Source of the DNA: UBA2336 sp049306095
GTDB lineage: Bacteria > Bacteroidota > Bacteroidia > Cytophagales > Cyclobacteriaceae
Length of the DNA stretch: 64,000 nucleotides
Direction of reading: 5' to 3'
Assembly: GCA_049306095.1 (NCBI GenBank)
Contig: JBAQPU010000018.1
Coordinates: 1 to 64,000, forward strand
In this document: in pieces, positions 17,403 to 26,689 of the stretch
Position numbering within the stretch: position 1 is the stretch's first letter
Layout: the number at the start of each line of letters is the position of its first letter
Notes under the pieces: generated by a model
Told to the model about the DNA's origin: nothing
Seen by the model: the letters and a program-made list of their open reading frames with translations, nothing else
Databases searched by the model: none
Made by a program: the position numbers and the translations under genes

Positions 17403-18203
17403 TTATTTAATGCCGTTAGCCTTCTTAATATATAGCTCCAGAGCCCCCGTCATAGAGGGTGCATTGGGCAACGGGGCCTCCACATCCAGCACCAATCCTG
17501 CGTCCCGTACGGCACCGGCTGTAGTAGAACCAAACGCTGCAATGCGGGTGTTATTTTGCTTAAACTCCGGGAAGTTTACGAACAGGGAGTTAATCCCTGA
17601 GGGGCTAAAAAATGCAAGGATATCATAGTAAACCTCACTCAGATCAGACAGATTGCTGGCCACTGTGTGATAAATAATAGCCTCGGTAAAGTGGAAATCA
17701 TTATCGCGCAAAAAATCAGGGATGTCATTCTTGCGGATATCGGAACAGGGGAAAAGATACTTTTCGTTTTTATGCTTTTTCAATATCTCCAAAAGATCTT
17801 GTGTGGTTTTTAACCCTGTGAAAATCTTTCGCTTGCGGATGACAATATATTTCTGAAGATAGTTTGAGGTTTGTTCGGATATGCAGAAATACTTCATGTC
17901 AGCAGGTATTTCTATTTTCAACTCTTTGCAGATATGAAAAAAGTGATCTACGGCATTTCTGCTGGTGAAGATGACGGCTGAGTGTTGGAGAATTTCAACC
18001 TTCTGCTTTCTGAATTCCTTTACCGGAACAGGCTGTACTTCTATAAAAGGGCGAAAATCAATCTTGAGATTAAATTTTTCGGCAAGCTTTAAATACGGAG
18101 AGTTTGGATCGGTGGGGGCTTCTTGCGTTACAAGGATACTTTTCACCTTACGCAATCTGTCATTCACTTTTTCACTCATAAAATCAACACGTGGCGGATT
18201 CAC
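17403..18203 (-). CDS. hemD: Uroporphyrinogen-III synthase family protein
   Basis: HemD cyclises hydroxymethylbilane with inversion of ring D to give uroporphyrinogen III, the branch point to haem, sirohaem and cobalamin. The 266-residue protein shows the two-domain pattern of the family: an early strand (KSILVTQEAP), a hinge with AVIFTSRNAVDHFF, and late FFSPSGINSLF and AAFGSTTAGAVRDAGL. Met9 (18179) is another possible start. The DUF4271 gene ends 1 base upstream, so the two are probably coupled. Confidence 0.85.
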   Translation of the reverse strand: MNPPRVDFMSEKVNDRLRKVKSILVTQEAPTDPNSPYLKLAEKFNLKIDFRPFIEVQPVPVKEFRKQKVEILQHSAVIFTSRNAVDHFFHICKELKIEIPADMKYFCISEQTSNYLQKYIVIRKRKIFTGLKTTQDLLEILKKHKNEKYLFPCSDIRKNDIPDFLRDNDFHFTEAIIYHTVASNLSDLSEVYYDILAFFSPSGINSLFVNFPEFKQNNTRIAAFGSTTAGAVRDAGLVLDVEAPLPNAPSMTGALELYIKKANGIK

Positions 18204-18204
18204 C

Positions 18205-19308
18205 TTAATCGTTCAGTACTTTTACCAGTAACAGAAAGGGTATTATTTCGGTCGCACAAATGTACGAAAATATATGAAACACAGCGTAGCGCACCCGATT
18301 AGCCAACTTTAAAAAAAGTAATATCACCCACCCTCCTAAAATCCAGAGCAAGGATTGGTATAAGAAATTGTAGAATCCTTCAGACTGGCCATGAAGGATA
18401 TAATAAAGAGTGAGCACAATCGTGAACAAGCCCATGAAAATTAAAACCAACCGGACGAAATTGAAAAAATGGAAGCCCGCAATATCCGTTACACCAAAAA
18501 GTGATGCTGCCAGGTACGTAATGCCAACCTTCAGGAACAGCACCAACAAAATGATGCTTCCTGATTTAACCCAAAGGAAAATCGTACTCGCATAACTACT
18601 TTCTACTGACTGACTCCCGGTACCCACCGTGATAAAGTGTTGAATTACCACCAGGTAAAAGCCAAGCATCAGGCTGACAAACACATAAAATAAAATTGAG
18701 CCGCTTGTTAGCCGGTAGACCTGCTCGTTCTCGTAATCGCGTAAAGAGAAAATCCGGGAAATCGCAAAATAGTCTGATGATAAGCGTGGGTTTAGTCGAA
18801 CAATACCCACTAAGAAAATAACCATCACCAAAACTGCCGTAACAACAAAGTCACGAAAGGAACTGCTCTTTCTTTCCAGCTGGATATTTTCACCTTCCGG
18901 TCTCCCTGCCACAATTGTTTTTGATACGATGTACACTGTAAGGTTACTGAGGTCTATCGGTTGATCTTGATGAAGAGCAAACAGAAGAGATGGTGAAGAT
19001 GACATTCCTGCCACACTGTCTATTGGAATCGTTATCCTCTTCACCTTGTCCACCAAAAGTTGATTGTTTAAAAAAAGAGAAAACGGTTTTGCGGCTGCAA
19101 CAGAAAGATAATCGCCTTTGAATTGTTTGTGATCAAATTGAATATAGATAGTAGAATGGGACTTTTTAGATTCTTCAACCTTAGTAAATTCACCGGATGA
19201 GTAAAGAAGCAGACTTGGTTTCAAATCCTTTTTAATCACCTGACCATCCTGGCCATTGGCCATGATCCTCACTAAGAAAAATAAGACCGCAAACGCGAGA
19301 CGTGCCAT
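18205..19308 (-). CDS. DUF4271 membrane protein
   Basis: The 367-residue protein has a signal peptide or first helix (about 1-19), a soluble external domain of about 120 residues, and then six or more membrane helices (about 150-360). I recognise the C-terminal half as the DUF4271 type, which in Bacteroidota often lies next to hemD, as it does here with a 1-base gap. Its function is unknown. The membrane part and the conserved link to hemD suggest a role near tetrapyrrole metabolism or the envelope; this is inference. Confidence 0.75.
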   Translation of the reverse strand: MARLAFAVLFFLVRIMANGQDGQVIKKDLKPSLLLYSSGEFTKVEESKKSHSTIYIQFDHKQFKGDYLSVAAAKPFSLFLNNQLLVDKVKRITIPIDSVAGMSSSPSLLFALHQDQPIDLSNLTVYIVSKTIVAGRPEGENIQLERKSSSFRDFVVTAVLVMVIFLVGIVRLNPRLSSDYFAISRIFSLRDYENEQVYRLTSGSILFYVFVSLMLGFYLVVIQHFITVGTGSQSVESSYASTIFLWVKSGSIILLVLFLKVGITYLAASLFGVTDIAGFHFFNFVRLVLIFMGLFTIVLTLYYILHGQSEGFYNFLYQSLLWILGGWVILLFLKLANRVRYAVFHIFSYICATEIIPFLLLVKVLND

Positions 19309-19345
19309 ATTCTTTCAAAAATATCAGGATCGGCTGATAAAACAG

Positions 19346-19353
19346 TAGTTTTG
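19346..19353 (+). promoter_or_regulatory. Predicted -7 box for hemW
   Basis: TAGTTTTG is an exact TAnnTTTG match, ending 10 bases before the hemW start codon, which implies a very short leader. I do not see a matching TTTG at the -33 position. Confidence 0.4.
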
Positions 19354-19363
19354 CATTTATTTC

Positions 19364-20494
19364 ATGGCTGGCATTTACATCCATATTCCTTTTTGCAAAC
19401 AGGCCTGCTTCTATTGCGACTTCCACTTTTCTACTAATCAACAAGTTCGAACTGATCTGGTAGCGGCCATCTGTAAAGAAATCTATCTTCAGAAAAACTA
19501 CCTGGATGGAGAACCCTTGCAAACAATATACATTGGCGGGGGAACACCTTCTCTGCTTCAGCAACATGAATTAGCTCAGATTTTTGAAGCCGTTCGGTCG
19601 ACACACCGAATGGAACCTCTGCCCGAAATTACGTTGGAAGCAAACCCCGATGACCTTACACTTTTAAAACTGAAGGAGTTACATGAGCTCGGCATCAACC
19701 GTTTAAGCATTGGAATTCAATCATTTCATCAGGAGTTTCTCAGCTTTCTTAACCGGGCACACGATGCTTCAGCGGCACAAACCAGTTTTTATCTGGCACG
19801 AGAAGCAGGGTTCGACAACATCAGCATTGACTTAATGTATGCTATCCCCGGTGAAACCGAATTACAATGGAGAGCTGACATTCAGCAGGCAGTTGACTTA
19901 CTTCCTGAACACATTTCCTGTTACTCCTTAACCATTGAGGAGAAAACTGTTTTTGGCCGATGGCACACTTCAGGCAAACTCAAGGCATCGACCGATGAAA
20001 CTGCCGCTGCACAGTTAGAGACCTTGATGAAGGTGCTGGAACAACACGGCTATGAGCATTACGAAATATCGAATTTTGCCAGGCCCGGTTTTCAATCGAA
20101 ACATAACAGCAATTACTGGAAGCAAAAAAAGTATCTCGGTGTTGGGCCGAGTGCTCACTCTTATGATGGTAATAGCCGCCAATATAATATCCACAACAAC
20201 CACCTGTACCTGAAAGCCCTTGAGCAAGAACGTATTCCGTTTCAAAAAGAAACCCTGTCGCTCGAAAATAAGGTGAATGAATACATTCTTACCACACTTC
20301 GCACACATTGGGGCACAGACCTCAAAAAAATAAAACAAGATTTTGGCCACGATTTGCTTCAGCAAAACGCTGCGTACCTTTCAACGATTTTCGAAAACAA
20401 ATTAGCTACTTTGAATGAGGGTATTTTGCGACTTACCAAAAAGGGTAAACTGTTGGCTGACAAAATATCTTCTGATTTATTCATGACGCCATGA
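19364..20494 (+). CDS. hemW: Radical SAM haem chaperone HemW
   Basis: HemW is a radical-SAM relative of coproporphyrinogen dehydrogenase that binds haem and passes it to target proteins. The 376-residue protein starts with the iron-sulfur motif CKQACFYC. The position after it that carries a fourth Cys in HemN is Phe (CDFHF), which favours HemW. The haem-binding motif HNxxYW is present as HNSNYW, followed by LGVGPSAHSY. The stop overlaps the start of the next gene by 4 bases. Confidence 0.93.
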   Translation: MAGIYIHIPFCKQACFYCDFHFSTNQQVRTDLVAAICKEIYLQKNYLDGEPLQTIYIGGGTPSLLQQHELAQIFEAVRSTHRMEPLPEITLEANPDDLTLLKLKELHELGINRLSIGIQSFHQEFLSFLNRAHDASAAQTSFYLAREAGFDNISIDLMYAIPGETELQWRADIQQAVDLLPEHISCYSLTIEEKTVFGRWHTSGKLKASTDETAAAQLETLMKVLEQHGYEHYEISNFARPGFQSKHNSNYWKQKKYLGVGPSAHSYDGNSRQYNIHNNHLYLKALEQERIPFQKETLSLENKVNEYILTTLRTHWGTDLKKIKQDFGHDLLQQNAAYLSTIFENKLATLNEGILRLTKKGKLLADKISSDLFMTP

Positions 20495-21252
20495 TTGTTT
20501 ATTTTTCATTTAGTAACTCGAACTATAAAGCTGACCTTTCCAGGCCGTTAGATATTTCGTTGCCATTACGCGAAGGAGCTGACAATCCAAATTGTTACGG
20601 GGCTGACGCTGTAAAGTTTGAAACAATTAGGTCGGGAAGTTTTGTGGGAAGCGTACAGGCAGGCGGAAGTGTAAATTATCAAAAGCTTATCGTCACACCG
20701 CACGGCAACGGAACACACACGGAATGTTTCGGCCACATTTCTGCTGACACAACCGCTACCATTAACCGATCACTTACATCTTTCCATTTTATGGCTGAGT
20801 TGATTTCGGTGTTGCCGGAACAAGCTGGCAATGGAGATTGGATTATTACCTTGCAAAAGGTAAAAGAAAAAATCAATCGTCTGGGTGTAGAGGCCCTTGT
20901 TATTCGGACCCTTCCAAACCACGATTCAAAAAAAACACAACAATACACCGGCACCAACCCACCGTACCTCGAGCCTGCCGTTACTGAATACCTTGCAGCA
21001 AAAGGGGTTTGTCATTTGTTGATTGATTTGCCAAGCCTCGATCGTGAAGTTGACAATGGTCAACTGCTGGCACACAAGGCATTTTGGAATTTAGAAGGCC
21101 CTATCCGGAAAGGTTGCACCGTAACTGAATTGATTTTTGTTGACGATTCCATTCCCGATGGCTTGTATTTGCTTAACCTTCAAATTGCCAGTTTGGAAAT
21201 GGATGCCAGTCCAAGCAAACCGGTATTGTATAAGCTGGAAGAAGTTTTGTAA
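20491..21252 (+). CDS. Cyclase family metal-dependent hydrolase
   Basis: The 253-residue protein belongs to the cyclase/kynurenine-formamidase fold. The metal-binding signature appears as HGNGTHTECFGH (the family form is HxGTHxDxPxH), and a later acidic segment (LLIDLPSLDREVDNG) is consistent with the active site. Family members hydrolyse N-formylkynurenine and other amides or lactones, so the substrate cannot be fixed. It overlaps hemW by 4 bases and is probably in the same transcript. A kynurenine formamidase is one option, but no other kynurenine gene is nearby. Confidence 0.8.
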   Translation: MIVYFSFSNSNYKADLSRPLDISLPLREGADNPNCYGADAVKFETIRSGSFVGSVQAGGSVNYQKLIVTPHGNGTHTECFGHISADTTATINRSLTSFHFMAELISVLPEQAGNGDWIITLQKVKEKINRLGVEALVIRTLPNHDSKKTQQYTGTNPPYLEPAVTEYLAAKGVCHLLIDLPSLDREVDNGQLLAHKAFWNLEGPIRKGCTVTELIFVDDSIPDGLYLLNLQIASLEMDASPSKPVLYKLEEVL

Positions 21253-21269
21253 TTTCTCGCAATTTTTCA

Positions 21270-21638
21270 ATGAGACCCTCCGAAGAAAAGAAAGTTTACA
21301 TGCTATTGAAGTCGGTGATCTTTAACTATCACGGACTGGATGAGGCTGAGCGTATTGACCTGGAAAAAACTGCTGAGTCGATGGACGCGGCTGAAGAATA
21401 TAAGTGGGCGCTGGATTTTATCGCCCGCGACTACATCACCGCCTTTGAACGTGCCCGCGAATTTCTGAATGAGATCATTGCTGACTATCCCAAGGATAAA
21501 CGAATTGAGCTCATCAACATGGTGTGGCAGGCGAACAACCTGAAAGGATACGTTACCGAGATGGAGGCTACGGCTATGTTAAAGCTGGCCAAGGATTGGA
21601 ATGTGCAGAAGGAATTGATTGAACTGGTTATGAAGTAA
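21270..21638 (+). CDS. Small TerB-like helical protein
   Basis: The 122-residue protein is all-helical and acidic. The segment KRIELINMVWQANNLKGYVT, followed by an E-x-x-x-L pattern, resembles the TerB/DnaJ-associated helical repeat (a helix, a loop after A-x-x-x-G, then an acidic helix start). TerB-like proteins are linked to metal or membrane stress, but most have no known activity. It follows the cyclase gene by 17 bases and faces the LytTR regulator gene. The family call is tentative. Confidence 0.55.
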   Translation: MRPSEEKKVYMLLKSVIFNYHGLDEAERIDLEKTAESMDAAEEYKWALDFIARDYITAFERAREFLNEIIADYPKDKRIELINMVWQANNLKGYVTEMEATAMLKLAKDWNVQKELIELVMK

Positions 21639-21682
21639 TCATTTCAAATCAAAGAACCCCTTGTTGAATAAGATAGTCTTTC

Positions 21683-22405
21683 CTACAAACTCATCATATC
21701 CTTAAACTTCGCTGCCTGCCTGCGGCTGACTTCTACTTTATCTCCTCCCTTCAACTTCACCATCAAGCCTCCATTAAACCACTGTTCAATTCCCTCTACC
21801 CAGCTCAGGTTAATAATGTGTTTGCGGCTGGCGCGGAAGAAAGCGCGTTCGTCTAACTTTTCATCCAGCGCGTTCAACGATTTGTGTATCATGGGGCGGT
21901 TGGCATCGAAATAAACTTTGATGTAGTTGCCATCCGACTCAAACATGCGAACATTGGCCAGGCTCACAAACCAGCAACGGTCGCCATCTTTAACAAACAC
22001 CTGGTCGTTGAGGCCAAGCTTTTTGTCGGGATTACGGGCAGCTACGGCTTTGCTTCGCTCCTTGTCCATAATTTTGGTTACCGCCTCCGAAAGGCGCTCC
22101 GGTTGGATAGGCTTCAGCAGGTAATCAAGCGCATTAACCTCAAAGGCTTTTAAGGCAAACTCGTCATACGCAGTTGTAAATACCACAATTGGAACCGAGT
22201 CAAGCTCTTCGAGTAATTGAAACCCGGTTTTCCCCGGCATCTGAATATCGAGGAAAAGCAAATCGGGATTTAGGTCGTTCGTCATTTGAATAGCTTCTTC
22301 GGCATTCATGGCTTCACCTATGATTTCAATACCCGGGTGATCCTCCAATAGTTTCATCAACTCTTTGCGGGCCAGGCGTTCGTCATCTACAATTAATGCT
22401 CTCAT
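21683..22405 (-). CDS. LytTR-family response regulator
   Basis: The 240-residue protein has a receiver domain (residues 1-120) with acidic residues in IVDDER, phosphoacceptor Asp53 in LFLDIQMPG and the Lys in LLKPIQ, followed by a LytTR DNA-binding domain (about 140-238; FRASRKHIINLSWVEGIEQW, VEVSRRQAAKFK). It would act as the output of the LytS-like kinase, whose stop it overlaps by 4 bases. Targets are unknown. Confidence 0.94.
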   Translation of the reverse strand: MRALIVDDERLARKELMKLLEDHPGIEIIGEAMNAEEAIQMTNDLNPDLLFLDIQMPGKTGFQLLEELDSVPIVVFTTAYDEFALKAFEVNALDYLLKPIQPERLSEAVTKIMDKERSKAVAARNPDKKLGLNDQVFVKDGDRCWFVSLANVRMFESDGNYIKVYFDANRPMIHKSLNALDEKLDERAFFRASRKHIINLSWVEGIEQWFNGGLMVKLKGGDKVEVSRRQAAKFKDMMSL

Positions 22406-23442
22406 GTTGTTTGTGGTATTACTATTTCGGTTAGTACAAAATTATTATTCTCGTCAACAATTCTGAAAGATGCTTTCTCCCCATATAACAGCTTCAGGCG
22501 GTGTTTGGTATTCCGGATTCCCATGCCTCCTGTTTTTGTCTTTCGCGCGCCATTCAGCAAATGGCCACTGTTACGGATTTGAATTTTCAAACGGTTATCA
22601 CTCACTAAGGTTTTGATCTGAATGATTCCTCCTTCCGTCAGCTTTGAAATGCCGTGTTTAATGCCGTTCTCGACCATTGTTTGAATCATTAAGGGAGGAA
22701 CCATAAAACTGCCCGACTCCGGATGTATGTCAATTTCTGTTTTCAGACGTTCCTCAAACCGGATACTTTCAAGTCCGAGGTAATCTTTTACAATTTTCAT
22801 CTCGTCATCAAATTTTGTCAGCCCCTTCTTTTCAAACGTCAGCGAGTTGCGTAAAATATTTGAAAGCTGGTTGATGGCCAGTTTAGACTTCAGCGGATTT
22901 TCATCAACCAGGGCGCGAATACTATTGAGCGCATTAAAAATAAAGTGCGGGTTCAGTTGATTTTTCAGATTATTGAGTTCAATCTCAATCATCGATGCCT
23001 CATATTTTAACGATTTATTGTAGCGTTCGATATAGTGATACGTGAAGTAAAACAACGACCACAGGAACAGCAAGAACACATAAAAGAATCCAAAGCCCAG
23101 TATTTGAGTGGTGTCAAATGCCAGGCGCTGCACATTCACTACCTTCAACATAATACTAACCGGCACACGCAGAAAATAAATCAAAAATCCCAACAGCGTA
23201 ATGCTGACGAGAACACGGGGGATCATTTTCGGTACACTCAACCCCAGCCATTTTAACCGGTTAAGAAAGTATCGGAAAAAATGGGTGACTCCGAGGCAAA
23301 TCAGTGCCTCCAAAATAAAAAAAATAACCCTGCGTAACGGTATCTCCTTTTCAAGACTAAACACAATAATTTGAAGCAGGGCATAACTCAGCCACCCAAC
23401 AAGTTGTAACGTCCAGTATAATCGTTTTTTATTACTGACCAT
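22402..23442 (-). CDS. LytS-like sensor histidine kinase
   Basis: The 346-residue protein has four membrane helices (about 12-30, 40-58, 76-100 and 112-136) and then the His_kinase domain of the LytS/YehU class with His166 in NQLNPHFIFNALNS, followed by an ATPase domain (MVENGIKHGISKL and a late GGMGIRNTKHRL). No extra sensing domain is visible, so the membrane helices probably sense the signal. An exact -7 box lies 10 bases upstream (23452-23459). It is coupled to the LytTR regulator. Confidence 0.94.
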   Translation of the reverse strand: MVSNKKRLYWTLQLVGWLSYALLQIIVFSLEKEIPLRRVIFFILEALICLGVTHFFRYFLNRLKWLGLSVPKMIPRVLVSITLLGFLIYFLRVPVSIMLKVVNVQRLAFDTTQILGFGFFYVFLLFLWSLFYFTYHYIERYNKSLKYEASMIEIELNNLKNQLNPHFIFNALNSIRALVDENPLKSKLAINQLSNILRNSLTFEKKGLTKFDDEMKIVKDYLGLESIRFEERLKTEIDIHPESGSFMVPPLMIQTMVENGIKHGISKLTEGGIIQIKTLVSDNRLKIQIRNSGHLLNGARKTKTGGMGIRNTKHRLKLLYGEKASFRIVDENNNFVLTEIVIPQTT

Positions 23443-23451
23443 GATGCACTA

Positions 23452-23459
23452 CAAAGTTA
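23452..23459 (-). promoter_or_regulatory. Predicted -7 box for the LytS/LytTR operon
   Basis: The minus strand reads TAACTTTG, an exact TAnnTTTG match, 10 bases before the kinase start. No TTTG at the expected -33 spacing was found. Confidence 0.4.
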
Positions 23460-23510
23460 CGGAATTGAACTCCTGCGTATTGGTCAATTACATAAACGGG
23501 TTTTACCTCA

Positions 23511-23759
23511 TTAGAACCACTTGAATTGTATGAGGTACAAAAGCAACAAGCCCGTGGTGATGATCAATATCCAGGAAGCCATGACCAATGGTTTTTTGTA
23601 CGCCACCAGTTTTGGCTCCAGGGTTAACCCATTGACAATAAACGAAAGCCCCGCAACACCATACAATGAAAACTCCAGGAAATCACCAATTGTAAGCTGG
23701 TAAATACCAACTCCGAAGAAAATCAACCCGAAGAGATACTGCCTTTTTCCGGAATCCAT
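23511..23759 (-). CDS. Small membrane protein, unknown
   Basis: The 82-residue protein has about three hydrophobic helices (residues 8-24, 28-46 and 58-78) with few polar residues. It starts 4 bases after the uvrA stop and may be cotranscribed with it. I do not recognise a family. Confidence 0.65.
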   Translation of the reverse strand: MDSGKRQYLFGLIFFGVGIYQLTIGDFLEFSLYGVAGLSFIVNGLTLEPKLVAYKKPLVMASWILIITTGLLLLYLIQFKWF

Positions 23760-23763
23760 TTTA

Positions 23764-26613
23764 CTAGTTTAGTTCTGCACGCAAAAATTTTCCTGTAAAG
23801 CTATCCGGATTTTTAGCAACTTCTTCCGGTGTTCCTTTTGCAATAATCTTTCCTCCTTTTTGTCCACCCTCCGGACCGAGGTCAACGATATAATCAGCTG
23901 ACTTAATCACATCAAGATTATGTTCAATTACCAACACCGTATTTCCCTTGTCAACCAACTTTTGCAGCACGTCCAGCAAATGACTGATGTCCTGAAAATG
24001 AAGCCCTGTTGTTGGCTCATCTAAGATATACAATGTTTTTCCTGTATCGCGTTTCGAAAGTTCGGTGGCCAGTTTTACCCGCTGTGCCTCACCGCCTGAG
24101 AGCGTAGTAGCGTGCTGGCCCAACGAAATATATCCCAACCCTACCTCGTTCAGGGTTTGAATCTTTCTTAAAATCTTGGGTTGGTTTTCAAAAAACGTTA
24201 CAGCCTCTTCTACCGTCATATCCAGCACATCAGCGATAGACTTCCCTTTGAACCGTACTTCTAATGTTTCGCGATTGTATCGCTTTCCTTTACACGTTTC
24301 GCAGGGAACATGAACATCGGGTAAAAATTCCATTTCAATCAACCTCAACCCGGCACCTTCGCAGGTTTCACATCGGCCGCCTTTTACATTAAAGGAGAAC
24401 CTACCGGTTTTGTATCCACGAATTTTGGCTTCGGGCATCTGCGCAAACAAATCGCGGATGTCGGTGAAAACACCGGTGTATGTTGCCGGATTAGAGCGGG
24501 GCGTCCGCCCGATGGGAGATTGATCAACCTCAATAACTTTATCGATGTGTTCAAGCCCTTCAACCTTTTTATAGGTTAAGGGCTCCGTTCTGGAATGAAA
24601 GAAGTGTTTATTTAAGATGGGGAAAAGGGTTTCATGAATAAGCGTTGACTTCCCGCTGCCCGAAACCCCGGTAATACACATCAGCGTACCCAATGGAATG
24701 TGTACATCAATATTTTTTAAATTATTACCGGTGGCACCGGAAAGTGAAAGTTTCTGGCCGGTCCCTTTTCTGCGTTTCTTTAAATAAGGAATCGAAAGTT
24801 TCCCACTCAGGTACTGCGCTGTTGTGCTATTATTTTTCAGAAAAGCGCCCGGATTACCTTCCGCCACTACCTGTCCTCCGTGCCGTCCTGCACCGGGGCC
24901 TACGTCAATCACGTAATCTGATTCGAGCATCATGTCCTTATCATGCTCCACAACAATTACTGAATTGCCCAGGTCGCGTAAATCTTTTAGTGCCTTAATG
25001 AGCTTTACGTTATCGCGTGCATGAAGGCCAATGCTGGGTTCATCCAGAATATACAGCACACCCACCAGTTGTGTTCCGATTTGTGTTGCCAGTCGAATGC
25101 GTTGTGCTTCCCCTCCACTTAAGGTTCGCAGCGGCCGGTTCAGGTGCAGGTAGTCCAACCCAACATCCAGCAAAAAACCAATGCGCTTCCTGATTTCTTT
25201 AAGTACCTCAATCGCAATAATCCGTTGCTTCTCATTCAGCCTGTTCTCTAATCCTTCAAACCAATTCTGCAATTGCCGAATATCGAACAGGGCCAACTCG
25301 GCTATATTTTTTTGATCAATTTTAAAATGAAGCGATTCTTTTTTGAGCCGTGCTCCGTGGCACTCGGGACACGTTTTGATTACGGTAAAATCGCCAACCC
25401 ATTTCTTGATGGCTTCCGAACCTTCATCCCGTTGCTTTATCAGAAAGTTGACAATGCCTTCAAATTTTGTGTTCCACTCCGTACCCGGATATTTAACGGA
25501 AGCCACAGCTACAGGAACGTCATCGCCATACAACAAAATTTTCAAAACATCTTTCGGAATATCGTTGATGGGTGTGGTAAGCGCCAGTTTATAACGCTTC
25601 AGGATGGCCTCCACTTTCTTGAATATCCAGATATCGCGGTATTCACCCAGTGGCAAAATACCTCCACGGCTAATGCTCAGGTTTCGATTGGGAATAACCG
25701 ACTCTTCGGTGATCTCTTCAATCTGGCCCAAGCCGGTACACACCGGGCACGCCCCGTAAGGAGAATTAAATGAAAAAGAATTTGGCGCTGGCTCATCGTA
25801 TGACAACCCTGTTTTAGGATCCATCAAAAATTTAGAAAAGTGGTGAACCTTACCGGTTTCTTCCATCACCATAATCACCCCTTTTCCTTCTTTCAGCGCT
25901 TTATTAATAGACTGGCCGATACGTACCCTGTCTTTTGAATCCGCCACAATGCGATCAACCACTATTTCAATATCGTGAATCTTGTAACGGTCTACCTGCA
26001 TCTTAGCGGTAAGGTCAAGCACTTCACCATCTACGCGCACTTTGGTATAGCCCTGCTTTCGAATTTGCTGAAAAAGTTCGCGGTAATGTCCCTTCCGGCC
26101 TTTTATGATGGGCGCCAACACAATTAATTTTTTTGCTTTCAGGTTATTGAGAACGGTATCTAAAATCTGGTCTTCCGATTGGCGAATCATTTTTTCACCC
26201 GACAAGTATGAATATGCTTCTCCTGCCCGGGCGAACAACAAACGCATGAAATCGTAAATCTCTGTAACCGTTCCTACTGTTGATCGCGGATTGCGCGAGG
26301 TGGTTTTTTGTTCAATGGAAATAACCGGGCTCAGCCCGTTAATCTTATCTACATCCGGTCGTTCAAGGTTGCCGATAAAACTTCGCGCATAAGCGGAAAA
26401 ACTTTCCATGTACCTACGTTGCCCTTCGGCATAAATAGTATCAAACGCCAGCGATGATTTGCCGCTTCCGCTGATGCCGGTGATCACGACCAGCTTATTT
26501 CTTGGAAAGCTTACGCTGATGTTTTTCAGGTTATGTTCACGGGCACCAATAATTTCAATGGATTCGTGACCCGTTTGATCCAACACTTTTTTCTCTGCAG
26601 AAGCCTTCGCCAT
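23764..26613 (-). CDS. uvrA: Excinuclease ABC subunit A
   Basis: UvrA is the damage-sensing ATPase of nucleotide excision repair and loads UvrB. The 949-residue protein has two ABC modules: Walker A motifs GISGSGKS (about 46-53) and GVSGSGKS, and two LSGGEAQR signatures. Zinc-finger cysteines appear as CPVC/CPEC in the first half and CETC/CETC in the second. The C-terminal finger before the second signature recognises DNA lesions. The length is typical. uvrC lies 12 kb away, so the genes are not an operon. Confidence 0.98.
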   Translation of the reverse strand: MAKASAEKKVLDQTGHESIEIIGAREHNLKNISVSFPRNKLVVITGISGSGKSSLAFDTIYAEGQRRYMESFSAYARSFIGNLERPDVDKINGLSPVISIEQKTTSRNPRSTVGTVTEIYDFMRLLFARAGEAYSYLSGEKMIRQSEDQILDTVLNNLKAKKLIVLAPIIKGRKGHYRELFQQIRKQGYTKVRVDGEVLDLTAKMQVDRYKIHDIEIVVDRIVADSKDRVRIGQSINKALKEGKGVIMVMEETGKVHHFSKFLMDPKTGLSYDEPAPNSFSFNSPYGACPVCTGLGQIEEITEESVIPNRNLSISRGGILPLGEYRDIWIFKKVEAILKRYKLALTTPINDIPKDVLKILLYGDDVPVAVASVKYPGTEWNTKFEGIVNFLIKQRDEGSEAIKKWVGDFTVIKTCPECHGARLKKESLHFKIDQKNIAELALFDIRQLQNWFEGLENRLNEKQRIIAIEVLKEIRKRIGFLLDVGLDYLHLNRPLRTLSGGEAQRIRLATQIGTQLVGVLYILDEPSIGLHARDNVKLIKALKDLRDLGNSVIVVEHDKDMMLESDYVIDVGPGAGRHGGQVVAEGNPGAFLKNNSTTAQYLSGKLSIPYLKKRRKGTGQKLSLSGATGNNLKNIDVHIPLGTLMCITGVSGSGKSTLIHETLFPILNKHFFHSRTEPLTYKKVEGLEHIDKVIEVDQSPIGRTPRSNPATYTGVFTDIRDLFAQMPEAKIRGYKTGRFSFNVKGGRCETCEGAGLRLIEMEFLPDVHVPCETCKGKRYNRETLEVRFKGKSIADVLDMTVEEAVTFFENQPKILRKIQTLNEVGLGYISLGQHATTLSGGEAQRVKLATELSKRDTGKTLYILDEPTTGLHFQDISHLLDVLQKLVDKGNTVLVIEHNLDVIKSADYIVDLGPEGGQKGGKIIAKGTPEEVAKNPDSFTGKFLRAELN

Positions 26614-26689
26614 GAATTTTTACAAGGAATACAAAAATGAAGGAATGAATGTTACAGGGCAAATGAAATTATGCATTGTTTCACTCAAG

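Noticed and set aside
25273..25773. Open frame of 166 codons on the plus strand
   Set aside because: It lies wholly inside uvrA on the other strand and its product has no recognisable domain; it is a shadow of a conserved gene.
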